Shown piece after piece: positions 8,226 to 16,306 of a stretch of 40,707 nt of DNA. The DNA is taken from assembly GCA_966250015.1 (NCBI GenBank), contig CBINFS010000033.1, forward strand, positions 1 through 40,707. Direction: 5' to 3'. The notes beneath the pieces were generated by a model. The model worked only from the letters and a program-made list of their open reading frames with translations, was not told where the DNA came from and ran no database searches. Source of the stretch: CBINFS01 sp966250015. Lineage in GTDB: Bacteria; Bacteroidota; Rhodothermia; Rhodothermales; DASSAV01. The translations under genes were made by a program, and so were the position numbers. Positions within the stretch are counted from its first letter, which is position 1; the number at the start of each line of letters is the position of its first letter.

Positions 8226-9227
8226 TTAGTCGATGTACTCGCTGAGGGGAGGCGAAAGGAGCTGCTGGATGGTCGAGTCCTGCACGTTTTCCGGAGTCAC
8301 GAGGGTAACGCCCGTGTCGATCCGGTCGCTGACTGGCCGGTTCATCAGGTGATTCACCACCGTCTTGACGCCGTCGTACCCCATCTGCATTGGATTCTGG
8401 ACGACGAGCCCCTGTATGTCGCCCGCATGGAGAGCTTCGACGAGCTGCGAGCCGGCGTCGAACCCGACGAAAACCGCGTCGCCTCCTGCCCGGCCAATGT
8501 CTCGCAAGGCAAGCAACACGCCCACGCTCGATGACTCGTTCGGCGCGAAGATGGCGTCCATTTCGCGGCCGAACCGGTTGAGCAGGTTTTGAGCGGCCTG
8601 ATACGCCGTCTCCCGCGTCGCGCCTGCGTGCTGGTCGGTGCTCAGCAGCTCGATCTCGGGGTAGTTTTTCTGGATCGTATCGAGAAAGCCGGCTTCGCGC
8701 GCCTCGGTGCTCGCCGATCCGGAGTGGTACCGGAGCATGATCACCTTGCCCTTACCCCCGATCTGCTTGGCGAGGCTTTCCGCCGCGAGCACGCCACCCC
8801 GGTAATTGTCGGTGGCGACGTAGCTGACCCGGTTCGGCGTGTTCAGGTCCGAGTCGATGATCACGACCGGTATGCCTGCGTTCGTTGCGGCCTCGACCGG
8901 TGCGACGAGCGCGTCGGCGTCCAGCGGGGCGAGCACGATGCCGTCGACCCGGCGGCCGACGAAGTTTTCTACCACCTGGATCTGTTGCTCGCGGTCGTCT
9001 TCCCGGATGGGACCCTTCCAGATGATCTCGACCTTGATGCCTTCTTCGGCCAGCTCACGCTGCGCCTTGATTGCGCCCGCGTGCACCGACTTCCAGAACT
9101 CGTGGGTCGTACCCTTGGGAATGACCGCGATCGTGAACCCTTCCGACTCCGAGCTGCCGCCTCCGCAACCGAACAGTGAAAGCGAAAAAACCGCCAGTAG
9201 AGACAGGGCAAAAAAACGTGATTTCAT
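8226..9227 (-). CDS. Sugar ABC transporter substrate-binding lipoprotein, RbsB/RhaS type
   Basis: 333 residues from the ATG at 9227. An upstream in-frame ATG at 9314 would add 29 polar residues and bury the signal peptide, so it was rejected. MKSRFFALSLLAVFSLSLFGC is a lipoprotein signal with lipobox LFGC (C21). The rest is a periplasmic-binding-protein type I fold (Peripla_BP_4): TIAVIPKGTTHEFWKSVHAG, then VDGIVLAPLDADALVAPVEAA, GIPVVIIDSDLN and FVGFDAGSQLVEAL. It delivers sugar to the ABC importer encoded next to it. It follows the kinase by 83 nt. The position just after a rhamnulokinase-family gene suggests L-rhamnose or L-fucose as ligand, but binding residues were not assigned. Confidence 0.93.
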   Translation of the reverse strand: MKSRFFALSLLAVFSLSLFGCGGGSSESEGFTIAVIPKGTTHEFWKSVHAGAIKAQRELAEEGIKVEIIWKGPIREDDREQQIQVVENFVGRRVDGIVLAPLDADALVAPVEAATNAGIPVVIIDSDLNTPNRVSYVATDNYRGGVLAAESLAKQIGGKGKVIMLRYHSGSASTEAREAGFLDTIQKNYPEIELLSTDQHAGATRETAYQAAQNLLNRFGREMDAIFAPNESSSVGVLLALRDIGRAGGDAVFVGFDAGSQLVEALHAGDIQGLVVQNPMQMGYDGVKTVVNHLMNRPVSDRIDTGVTLVTPENVQDSTIQQLLSPPLSEYID

Positions 9228-9310
9228 CGTGTTTATGATGGACAACGTGTTGGGCGAACTCAGCGAATGATAATCAGTTAGCGCGTGATCTCCAACCCTC
9301 CGTGCGTGAT

Positions 9311-10735
9311 TCAATCCGGATTGGTTTTTCCTCCAGGTTCATACACTTTCAGCTCCGTGCTGGCGCGGACGACGTCGCGAATGGACTGGCCTTCCGGCAG
9401 GTCGCCCATGGCGCGTGCCTGTACGAGCAGGTTGCCGAGAGCGGTAGCCTCGGCGGGCCCGGCGACGACGGTGCACCCGCATTTCTCCGCCGTCAGCCTG
9501 CACAACAGGTCGTTGCGGGAGCCGCCGCCGACGATGTGTAACACGTCGAACGTCTGACCGAGCACCGCTTCGAGCTCGCGGAGCGCCCTGCACTGATTTT
9601 CTGCGAGGCTCTCCATGAGCGCCCGGACCAGCGCTCCGCGCGATTCAGGTACCGGCAACCCGTGCTCCCGGCAGTACGCCTCGACCTTTTCGAGCATCTG
9701 CCCCCTGTGGGCAAAGCGTTGATCGTTCAAATCGATGTACAGGTCGCCGGTGTCCTCCGCTTCGGCCTCGGCCAGGAGCGCATCGTACGAAATCGAGTCG
9801 CCGCGTTCCCGCCATTCTCGTCGGCACTCTTCGAGCACCCACATGCCCGTAAGGTTCTTCAGGAACCGTATCGTTCCGTCGAGCCCGGCCTCATTGGTGA
9901 AACCGGCCTGATAGGCTTCCGGTGTGACGACGGGTTCGGGGAGCTCGGCGCCGAGCAGCGACCACGTACCGCAGCTCAGATACGCCCAGCGAGTTCCAGG
10001 GTCCGCCGGGACGGCCACGACGGCTGCGGCCGTGTCGTGCGAGCACCCGGCAACTACCGTCACGTTCGTCCCGGGCACGGTCCCTATGGCCGTGCCGGAG
10101 GGAACGATCTCGGGCCACGATTCGGGTGCGATTCCGAAACGCTCCATGAGGTCCACGGCCCAGGCACGCCGGTAAGGGTCGAGCAGCTGCGTGGTGCTCG
10201 CGAGCGATACTTCGGCTACCGGCCGGCCGCCAAACCGGTGATTGAACCAGTCCGCAACCATGAGGCGGCTGGCCGTACGCCTGAAGACGTCCGGGTCCTG
10301 GTCACGGTCCGCCAGCACCTGGTAGAGAGTGTTGAACGGGAGGAATTGGATTCCGGTGGCGGCATAGATCTCTTCTGCCGGTACTTCCTTGAAGGCCTCC
10401 TCCATTCTGACGCGCGGATCGCGGTAGCTGAAGGCCTCACGGAGCGGCTGCCCGTCCGACCCGAGCGGGACGTAGTCGACGCCCCACGAATCCACCGACA
10501 CGCTCCTGAGGCCGGGCGACTCGGCGAGCGCCAGGCGCAGGCCTTCGTCGAGCGCCTTTCCGAGCGCTTCCATATCCCAGTAGAGCCGCTCCCCGTCCTC
10601 ACGCACGGGGGTGATAAAGCGGTGGATCTCCTTCATCTCCATTCGTCCCTCGACGGGCGTGCCGAGGATAGCCCGCCCGCTCGATGCACCGAGATCAAAT
10701 GCGAGAAAACTTTTTGCTCCTGGCTTATCCGGCAT
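9311..10735 (-). CDS. rhaB: Rhamnulokinase-family sugar kinase (FGGY)
   Basis: 474 residues, FGGY carbohydrate kinase of the RhaB branch. The N-terminal phosphate-binding motif is FDLGASSGRAILG (about 13-25); VSVDSWGVDYV, LSCGTWSLLGAE and HIVGGGSRNDLLCRLTA follow, with GPAEATALGNLLVQA near the end, all typical of rhamnulokinases. It would phosphorylate L-rhamnulose, or possibly L-fuculose, to the 1-phosphate in the cytoplasm using ATP. The length matches RhaB (close to 490). It starts 51 nt after the class II aldolase gene, with a purine-rich GGAAGGAAG upstream. The adjacent isomerase is of the L-fucose-isomerase family, so the physiological substrate is ambiguous; the symbol reflects the family rather than a proven substrate. 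Confidence 0.88.
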   Translation of the reverse strand: MPDKPGAKSFLAFDLGASSGRAILGTPVEGRMEMKEIHRFITPVREDGERLYWDMEALGKALDEGLRLALAESPGLRSVSVDSWGVDYVPLGSDGQPLREAFSYRDPRVRMEEAFKEVPAEEIYAATGIQFLPFNTLYQVLADRDQDPDVFRRTASRLMVADWFNHRFGGRPVAEVSLASTTQLLDPYRRAWAVDLMERFGIAPESWPEIVPSGTAIGTVPGTNVTVVAGCSHDTAAAVVAVPADPGTRWAYLSCGTWSLLGAELPEPVVTPEAYQAGFTNEAGLDGTIRFLKNLTGMWVLEECRREWRERGDSISYDALLAEAEAEDTGDLYIDLNDQRFAHRGQMLEKVEAYCREHGLPVPESRGALVRALMESLAENQCRALRELEAVLGQTFDVLHIVGGGSRNDLLCRLTAEKCGCTVVAGPAEATALGNLLVQARAMGDLPEGQSIRDVVRASTELKVYEPGGKTNPD

Positions 10736-10786
10736 CGTCTTGTCTTCCTTCCATATCGGGTTAAGGAATGTAGCGTTTGTCGGGCC

Positions 10787-11566
10787 TCAACGCCTGTTGG
10801 CTGACTCCCGGAGCATGCGCTGGCGATAGTGCTCGTCGATCCGTCCACCGATGCGTTGCACCTGGCGCTCGTCTAGAAAAACGGGGCCGCCGAGGGCGAA
10901 GGTACCCGCGAAAACACGGGCAGCCTTCTCCGCCATCGCAAGCGCGGCGATCACTTCCGTGTGGCGTTCGCCGATCGCGATAAGGCCGTGGTTCTGCATC
11001 AGGATGGTCTTGGGCAGAACGCCGAGCCGTTCGTGGAACTTCTCCACCTCCGCCGCGATCGTCCTGGCCAGCGTCAGGCCGGGATCGACGTATGGAATGA
11101 GTACGGACTCGGAGCCGCAATAGACGATGTGATCCGGGAACAGCCGCTGCTTTGCAAAGGCTTCGGCCTGACGCGAGCACAGGATCTGGTTGACCGCAAT
11201 CGCGTGCGTATGGCCCACGTAGTTGATTCCCGGAAGGTTTAGCAGCCAGGCGTGGAACAGCGACTCGACCGAAGGCTTGAGGGATTCCTTGTCAACGCGC
11301 GCATCGAGCAGGAGCCGCTCGACGTCCTCGTCGCCAAGCCCGTTGGCGTTTTCGACGGCGTCGAGCAGCGGCTCGGCGTCGACCTCCACCAGATGCTCGG
11401 GGCGAAGCGCTCCCAGGCTCGTGCCACTGGCCTTAACGAGGAAGTAACGGTCGTCCAACTTGCCCGATATGTTTCCTTCGCCGAGGATTGCCATCTCCCG
11501 GTGGTCGCCCACGTCGGCGGCAAGATCGAGCAAGTTTCGTACTACTATTTCTCTTTCTTCGGTCAT
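10787..11566 (-). CDS. Class II aldolase (L-rhamnulose-/L-fuculose-1-phosphate aldolase type)
   Basis: 259 residues from the ATG at 11566. The longer frame from 11587 is rejected because the shorter start forms an ATGA overlap with the isomerase stop, a common translational-coupling arrangement. Zinc-ligand histidines of the class II aldolase/adducin family are visible: H119 and H121 in YVGHTHAIAVN, and H193 in MQNHGLIAIG; E101 in the segment before is a likely catalytic acid. The enzyme would split a ketose 1-phosphate into dihydroxyacetone phosphate and L-lactaldehyde. The length is between FucA (about 215) and RhaD (about 275). Its neighbours, isomerase and rhamnulokinase-family kinase, complete a three-step 6-deoxyhexose pathway. 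Confidence 0.88.
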   Translation of the reverse strand: MTEEREIVVRNLLDLAADVGDHREMAILGEGNISGKLDDRYFLVKASGTSLGALRPEHLVEVDAEPLLDAVENANGLGDEDVERLLLDARVDKESLKPSVESLFHAWLLNLPGINYVGHTHAIAVNQILCSRQAEAFAKQRLFPDHIVYCGSESVLIPYVDPGLTLARTIAAEVEKFHERLGVLPKTILMQNHGLIAIGERHTEVIAALAMAEKAARVFAGTFALGGPVFLDERQVQRIGGRIDEHYRQRMLRESANRR

Positions 11567-13164
11567 AATCCGGTCTCCGTTCCACAAACGAATGTTTCGA
11601 TTCCCAATTCCTGAAATGCTGCGACCTTGGCTGCCAGCGCCTTCCTGGCCGCGTCTATGTCAGGCGCATATGCCACCTGGATGTGGTTGGCCTTGTGACG
11701 GGCCATCATTTGGTCGCGCGTAATGCCGTACAGCACAGCGTGCATGATCGGCCACTGCGGGTTGGTGAGATTCCAGCGGCGCTCGGTCTCTTCCTGCGGC
11801 AGCTCGACCACCTTGGCCAGGCCGACGTCGGCCTTCAGGCGGTCGTCCTCGATGAAGATACGGCTCCAGACGATCTCTCCGGGCTTGCAGTTGCCCTTCA
11901 AGGTTCCACCACCGAGCCGGAAGAACATGGGCGGCTGGCGTTCGCTGACGGCGCCTGCGTAGCCGCCGATGAAATGCTTCGGCGGGGCCGCGCCGGAAAT
12001 CTCGAATACCCAGACGAACTCGTCCTCCCACGGGTCGCCCCAGCGGAGGTCGTGCAGGGTGGTTTCCGGGTCGTAGCCGAGCCGGTTCCAGAGCCTGTTC
12101 GTCACGAGGGCGTCGATGCCTGCACATTCGTCCACTTCGTTGAAGTGCGGCAGTGCCTGCCCTGCGTAAAGCTCTCGCTTGCCGTCGCGCGAATAGACCG
12201 GTGGACGCTCGACGTTGTTGAGCAAGCCTTCCGCCAGGTCCGAGGCCGGCAACAGATCCTTCAGTCCCTGCTGGTACTGGATGCCGATTGCATCGCATCC
12301 GAAGTCGTCGGCAAGCCGTACGGCTGCGATGTACATACGAAGCTGCATGATCACCTGATCGAGCGTCAGATCGGTCGCACCGTTGGGGCCAAAGTTGAAC
12401 TTCATCCCACGTTCCACGAGCCAGTCGTAGGCCCGGCGTGCTTCCTCTTCGGGCACCTGCGTCGTCTCGTAATAAAGGGTGCTCTGGCTGAGTCTTTCTT
12501 TAAAGAACCCGGCGGCGTGCGCCAGGTGGTCGGGCACGATCGCGTTGAACATACCCATGCACCCTTCGTCGAAGACGCCGAGGATGGGCTTGTCACGCCG
12601 GAGCGTCCGGGCTACCTCGCGTCCGGCTTCTTCAGCGTCCGAGGGCAGTCTGAGACCGGCGGCGGCGCGGACGTGGCTCGTGTCGTGCGTCACCTTACCC
12701 GTCGTCAGCCACTCGCGCAGTCCCTTCTTGAACTTGTCATCGGTGAAGTCCACGCTCCAGAGGGAGCTGTACTTCACGCCGGCTTTGGTCAGGCTACCGT
12801 TCATGTTGAGCATGCCGACCAGACCGGGGAACGTCCCGCTCCAGTTGGCAACCGTCAGGATGGGGCCGCGATGGGACACCAATCCCTGGAGAACGTGGTG
12901 GGAATACTGCCAAACGGCAAACGCGAGGACGAGCGGGCGGTCGGGGTCGATCTTTTTGAACACCTCCCGGCCGTACTTCTGGCTGTCGATGAACCCGTGT
13001 TTTTTCTCGGGGTCGTACGGGTGGGCGCGCTCTACGCGGTACCCTTCTGCTTCGATGGCCCGTATGACCGCCTGCTCCATCTTGTTCTGTTCGGACCAGC
13101 ACGTCTGGTTGGCGGAGAGACGGAGGTCTCCGTTGGCGATCAGGGCTATGGTTTTGTCATTCAT
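11563..13164 (-). CDS. L-fucose isomerase family protein
   Basis: 533 residues, of the L-fucose/L-arabinose isomerase superfamily. Identifiable stretches include PLVLAFAVWQYSHHVLQGL (about 77-95), PILTVANWSGTFPGLVGM, GCMGMFNAIVPDHLAHAAG, IGIQYQQGLKDLLPASDL and NEVDECAGIDALVTNRL; the acidic residues in the last two are likely metal-binding/catalytic positions. It would convert an aldose (L-fucose or a related sugar) to the ketose for the kinase at 9311-10735. It is shorter than E. coli FucI (about 590) and similar in length to many divergent family members. It starts 31 nt after the uxaE stop, and its own stop overlaps the aldolase start by 4 nt. A palindrome sits 18 nt before its start codon. 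Confidence 0.85.
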   Translation of the reverse strand: MNDKTIALIANGDLRLSANQTCWSEQNKMEQAVIRAIEAEGYRVERAHPYDPEKKHGFIDSQKYGREVFKKIDPDRPLVLAFAVWQYSHHVLQGLVSHRGPILTVANWSGTFPGLVGMLNMNGSLTKAGVKYSSLWSVDFTDDKFKKGLREWLTTGKVTHDTSHVRAAAGLRLPSDAEEAGREVARTLRRDKPILGVFDEGCMGMFNAIVPDHLAHAAGFFKERLSQSTLYYETTQVPEEEARRAYDWLVERGMKFNFGPNGATDLTLDQVIMQLRMYIAAVRLADDFGCDAIGIQYQQGLKDLLPASDLAEGLLNNVERPPVYSRDGKRELYAGQALPHFNEVDECAGIDALVTNRLWNRLGYDPETTLHDLRWGDPWEDEFVWVFEISGAAPPKHFIGGYAGAVSERQPPMFFRLGGGTLKGNCKPGEIVWSRIFIEDDRLKADVGLAKVVELPQEETERRWNLTNPQWPIMHAVLYGITRDQMMARHKANHIQVAYAPDIDAARKALAAKVAAFQELGIETFVCGTETGL

Positions 13165-13181
13165 GGTGAACCTGCAAAAAT

Positions 13182-13198
13182 TGATTCATAGTGAATCA
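13182..13198. promoter_or_regulatory. Palindrome upstream of the L-fucose isomerase gene (candidate operator)
   Basis: TGATTCATAGTGAATCA has perfect 7-bp arms around a 3-nt centre. It spans the uxaE stop codon and lies 17-18 nt before the isomerase ATG, exactly at the boundary between the uronate genes and the deoxyhexose genes. An operator for an internal promoter is possible; an RNA hairpin of this AT-rich type would be weak. Confidence 0.4.
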
Positions 13199-14770
13199 GT
13201 CAAATGGGGCGAGGTGGCGTTCGAAGTGCGCTTCGAGCGCACCGTAGTGCACCTCCTCTTCTGTTCGAAGCGCCTGAGTGATGCGCTCGCGAAAACGAGA
13301 ACTATCAGACCCGTCGCTAACGGTCAGCACGCTGCCGAACGCCACGTGGAGCACCTGCCGCGCGTCGAACTGGTCGAGCACCGATGGCAGCGCATCGACT
13401 TGCAGCGCATACGGGTCGGGTACGCGCGATGGATCGGCAGAGACGTGATAGGTCGCGCGGTCCTCGTCGTATCGTTCTATCGAAAACGCCAGGATTTCCC
13501 GGAACAGATCCGGCTCGATCCGGGCCAGCGCACGTAGCGCTTCGAGGTAGGACGTTCCCGCCGTCTTCAGGTGGAACAGCTCGCCGGCTAAGCGAGCAAA
13601 AATGGGGTATATCGAAAACTTGTCCGATCCCGAGTGCAGGCTGAGCTTGTACGGCCCGAGCAGCCGGGCGATGGCGACGTGTTTGACGAGCTCCTGCTCG
13701 AACGCTGCGAGGTCGCCGATGTAGTCGACCCCTTTCTCCATTCGTCCGACGAACCGGGGAGCCAGGCTAATCCACTCCACGTTCAGGCGTTTCAGCTCGG
13801 AGGCCACAAAAAAGTGCTCCTGGACGGTGGTCGGCGTCTCGGTTTCGTCGACCGACATCTCGAGCTCGAACGGCCGCCCTGCCATCTTCCCGGCGAGGTA
13901 CCGGTACAGACGCGCGGTATGGGCCACGGCATTGCCGTATTTAACCAGGGCGCGCAGCAGCGTCGGCTCGTCAAAATCGACCGTCCATCTCCCCATCTCG
14001 AAGCTCCGGCCGACGTAATGGCTCCTTCGTGAGTCGAGGTTCGTTTCCAGTGTGTCCCAGTCGAGCCCCTTCACCTTCTCGCGGAGGGTGTCGAGGCCGT
14101 CGGTGTCCGCCTGGTTGTCGACGAAGGCGCTCGGATCGATCGTGTAGAAGGTGAATCCGGCTGCAACGCACCGGTCGACGTCTTCTGTGGTTTTCAGGTG
14201 GTCGGCGTCGGCGCCGAAGCCGTCCCGCCAGCCCTCTTCGAACACGCCCCAGGTGGCGTCGTCCATCACCTGCTCGGGTGTCCGGTCCGTGCGGGTCATT
14301 TCGCGGATGGATTGCTGAGCAAGGATCGGGGCGAGACTGTGCCGGCGCGCAGCCCGGAGGTGCCCGGGCGTGGCCAGCCCGAGCCGATCGCCGAAGCCTG
14401 CAGATCGTTTCAATCCCAGTGTCTGCGGCGCCGTAAAGGGCAACAACCGGCGGAGCGATGCGGCATTCTCGTGATTGAGAGGACAGACATTCAGGATCAA
14501 GGCTTCCCCGTCCACTTCGATGCGGTGGGCGTCACCCACGCAATCGGCGCGTTCGTTCGGGCCGAGTAAACAGAGCCGTTTGTCGATACCTCGTCTGCCG
14601 AGGAAAAAGAGGGTGTGGCCGGCCGCTGCGATAGAACGCGCATAGACGTCCAGCTCGCAGAGCCGCCCGAGCGCATTCGCCAGGGGCCCGGCATCCTCAT
14701 CCGGCAGGGGCGGCGCCAGCCCGTCACCTGCGAGCAGGCGCCGAACGACCCGTGTTACACGACTGTCCAT
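13196..14770 (-). CDS. uxaE: Tagaturonate epimerase (tagaturonate/fructuronate interconversion)
   Basis: 524 residues from the ATG at 14770. The frame extends to 14824 but that would overlap the SDR gene by 44 nt, while 14770 leaves a 10-nt gap. The sequence matches the UxaE/tagaturonate epimerase family: TAPQTLGLKRSAGFGDRLGLATPGHL, FTFYTIDPSAFVDNQADT, ELEMSVDETETPTTVQEHFFVASEL and GPYKLSLHSGSDKFSIYPIFA. The enzyme converts D-tagaturonate to D-fructuronate, letting galacturonate-derived carbon enter the glucuronate branch. The next step, reduction to D-mannonate, fits the SDR gene just upstream; KDPG aldolase and a TRAP transporter precede these. This is the strongest single marker that the array handles hexuronates. 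Confidence 0.9.
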   Translation of the reverse strand: MDSRVTRVVRRLLAGDGLAPPLPDEDAGPLANALGRLCELDVYARSIAAAGHTLFFLGRRGIDKRLCLLGPNERADCVGDAHRIEVDGEALILNVCPLNHENAASLRRLLPFTAPQTLGLKRSAGFGDRLGLATPGHLRAARRHSLAPILAQQSIREMTRTDRTPEQVMDDATWGVFEEGWRDGFGADADHLKTTEDVDRCVAAGFTFYTIDPSAFVDNQADTDGLDTLREKVKGLDWDTLETNLDSRRSHYVGRSFEMGRWTVDFDEPTLLRALVKYGNAVAHTARLYRYLAGKMAGRPFELEMSVDETETPTTVQEHFFVASELKRLNVEWISLAPRFVGRMEKGVDYIGDLAAFEQELVKHVAIARLLGPYKLSLHSGSDKFSIYPIFARLAGELFHLKTAGTSYLEALRALARIEPDLFREILAFSIERYDEDRATYHVSADPSRVPDPYALQVDALPSVLDQFDARQVLHVAFGSVLTVSDGSDSSRFRERITQALRTEEEVHYGALEAHFERHLAPFD

Positions 14771-14780
14771 CGTCTTACGC

Positions 14781-15605
14781 CTAAATACCGCTAAAAATCG
14801 AAAAACCGCCGTCGATCGGGACAACCACGCCGGTTACGAACTTCGAGGCGTCACTGCAAAGCCAGATCACGGTGCCGACGAGATCTTCCGGTTCACCGAA
14901 CCGTCCCATCGGGGTGTGCTCGATGATCCGACGTCCCCTTTCGGTCAGGCTGCCGTCTGCATCGAGGAGCAGGTCGCGGTTCTGCCGGCCGACGAAGAAG
15001 CCCGGCGCGATGGCATTCACCCGCAGCTCGGGGCTGAACCGGGTAGCCAGCTCGACCGCCATCCAACGGGTGAAGTTCTCGACCCCCGCTTTGGCGGCTG
15101 AATAAGCAACTACACGCGAGATCGCCCGCATAGCAGTCATCGACGAAACGTTGACGATCGCGCCTTTCTTCTGCGCCGCCATCACCTCGCCGAAGATCTG
15201 GGTCGGCAACACCGTCCCGATCAGGTTCAGCCGCACGGTGCTGTCGAAGGCCTCGACCGGGAGGTTGAAGAAGGTACCGTCAGGCCTGAGGGTTGCTTCT
15301 GCCATGTTGCCGCCCGCGGCGTTCAGGAGGATGTCAATGCGGCCCCAGCGATCGAGCACGGCATCTCTCACCTTCTCCAGCGCTTCCCTATCGAGCACGC
15401 TGGCGGCGGCAACCATCGCCTCTCCCCCATCGCGGGTGATGGCGTCGGCAACTTCCGCAGCGCCGGCTTCGTCGAGGTCCAGGATGCATACCTTTGCCCC
15501 TGCCTCGCCCAGGCCGCGCGCGATCACCGAGCCCAGTACACCTGCGCCGCCCGTTACGACGGCCACCCGGCCGCTTACGTCAAACGCCTTCCATGCAGAC
15601 TCCAT
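14781..15605 (-). CDS. SDR-family oxidoreductase, probable fructuronate reductase / D-mannonate oxidoreductase
   Basis: 274 residues, classical short-chain dehydrogenase: TGGAGVLG cofactor motif (18-25), NAAGG (95-99), catalytic S154/S155, Y168 and K172 in AYSAAKAG, and C-terminal VVVPIDGGFSIFSGI. D42/D44 after the second strand suggest NAD(H) preference. The insert around 97-115 (GGNMAEATLRPDGTFFNL) is as I recall it in SDR-type D-mannonate oxidoreductases (UxuB of the SDR class). In this context, between UxaE and KDPG aldolase, reduction of D-fructuronate to D-mannonate is the best assignment; a generic sugar-acid dehydrogenase (KduD-like) is the alternative. It starts 6 nt after the aldolase stop, so translation is probably coupled. 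Confidence 0.85.
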   Translation of the reverse strand: MESAWKAFDVSGRVAVVTGGAGVLGSVIARGLGEAGAKVCILDLDEAGAAEVADAITRDGGEAMVAAASVLDREALEKVRDAVLDRWGRIDILLNAAGGNMAEATLRPDGTFFNLPVEAFDSTVRLNLIGTVLPTQIFGEVMAAQKKGAIVNVSSMTAMRAISRVVAYSAAKAGVENFTRWMAVELATRFSPELRVNAIAPGFFVGRQNRDLLLDADGSLTERGRRIIEHTPMGRFGEPEDLVGTVIWLCSDASKFVTGVVVPIDGGFSIFSGI

Positions 15606-15611
15606 TTTCGA

Positions 15612-16277
15612 TCAGCCACGACCCTCGGCGATGCTCCGGCACAGCGTCCGGGCGTTTTCGGTCAGGACGTCGTACCGGTTTTCCGCGATGGCCTTTTTGT
15701 CGAGGAGCGCGCCTCCGACGCCGACGGCGCACGCTCCCGCCTTGATCCAGTCGCCCGCGTTCGTGAGGGTGACGCCACCCGTCGGCATTAACCGCAGGTG
15801 AGGCATCGGCGCCTTGACGGCCTTGAAGAACGCCATCCCCACGACGTCGGCCGGGAACACCTTGACGATGTCCGCACCGTGCTCTTGCGCGAGCAGGATT
15901 TCCGTGGGCGTGAACGCGCCCGGCATCGCCGGGACGCCGTGCTCGTGGGCGCAGTCGATGATCTCGGGCTTAAAGATCGGGCTGACGACGTACCGGGCGC
16001 CGGCTTCGATGGCCTGACGGGCGGTCTGTGCGTCCAGCACCGATCCCACGCCGAGCAAAATTTCGTCGCCCATTTCTCGCGCCACCTGTTCGATCACGGC
16101 GAGGGCATTCGGAACCGTCATCGTTATCTCGATGGCCGAGATGCCGCCGCGGTGGATGGCCTCCGCCACGCGAATGAGGCGTCCGGCGTCCTCCATACGA
16201 ATGACCGCAACGGCGCCCAGGTCGATGAGCCGTTGCGTTACATCGTGCCGTGTTTCGGATACTAGTTTATTGTCCAT
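15612..16277 (-). CDS. eda: KDPG / 2-keto-4-hydroxyglutarate aldolase family protein
   Basis: 221 residues from the ATG at 16277; the frame runs back to 16481 into the DctM gene, and an ATG at 16283 is a near alternative. Class I TIM-barrel aldolase: the Schiff-base lysine is K139 in DIVKVFPAD and the catalytic glutamate is E50 in AIEITMTVPNA. It cleaves 2-keto-3-deoxy-6-phosphogluconate to pyruvate and glyceraldehyde 3-phosphate, the last step of the hexuronate route. It lies 29 nt after DctM and 6 nt before the SDR gene. A specificity for 6-phosphogalactonate or for hydroxyglutarate cannot be excluded. The kinase that would make its substrate (KdgK) is not in the window. Confidence 0.92.
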   Translation of the reverse strand: MDNKLVSETRHDVTQRLIDLGAVAVIRMEDAGRLIRVAEAIHRGGISAIEITMTVPNALAVIEQVAREMGDEILLGVGSVLDAQTARQAIEAGARYVVSPIFKPEIIDCAHEHGVPAMPGAFTPTEILLAQEHGADIVKVFPADVVGMAFFKAVKAPMPHLRLMPTGGVTLTNAGDWIKAGACAVGVGGALLDKKAIAENRYDVLTENARTLCRSIAEGRG

Positions 16278-16306
16278 TGGCATCCACCAGAAAACTGCTA
16301 TTAAGG

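Noticed and set aside
7035..13191. Several long plus-strand frames (7035-8207, 9662-10804, 11683-13191)
   Set aside because: Each lies antisense to a clearly identified gene (ATPase, kinase, isomerase) and shows no signal peptide, motif or ribosome-binding site.
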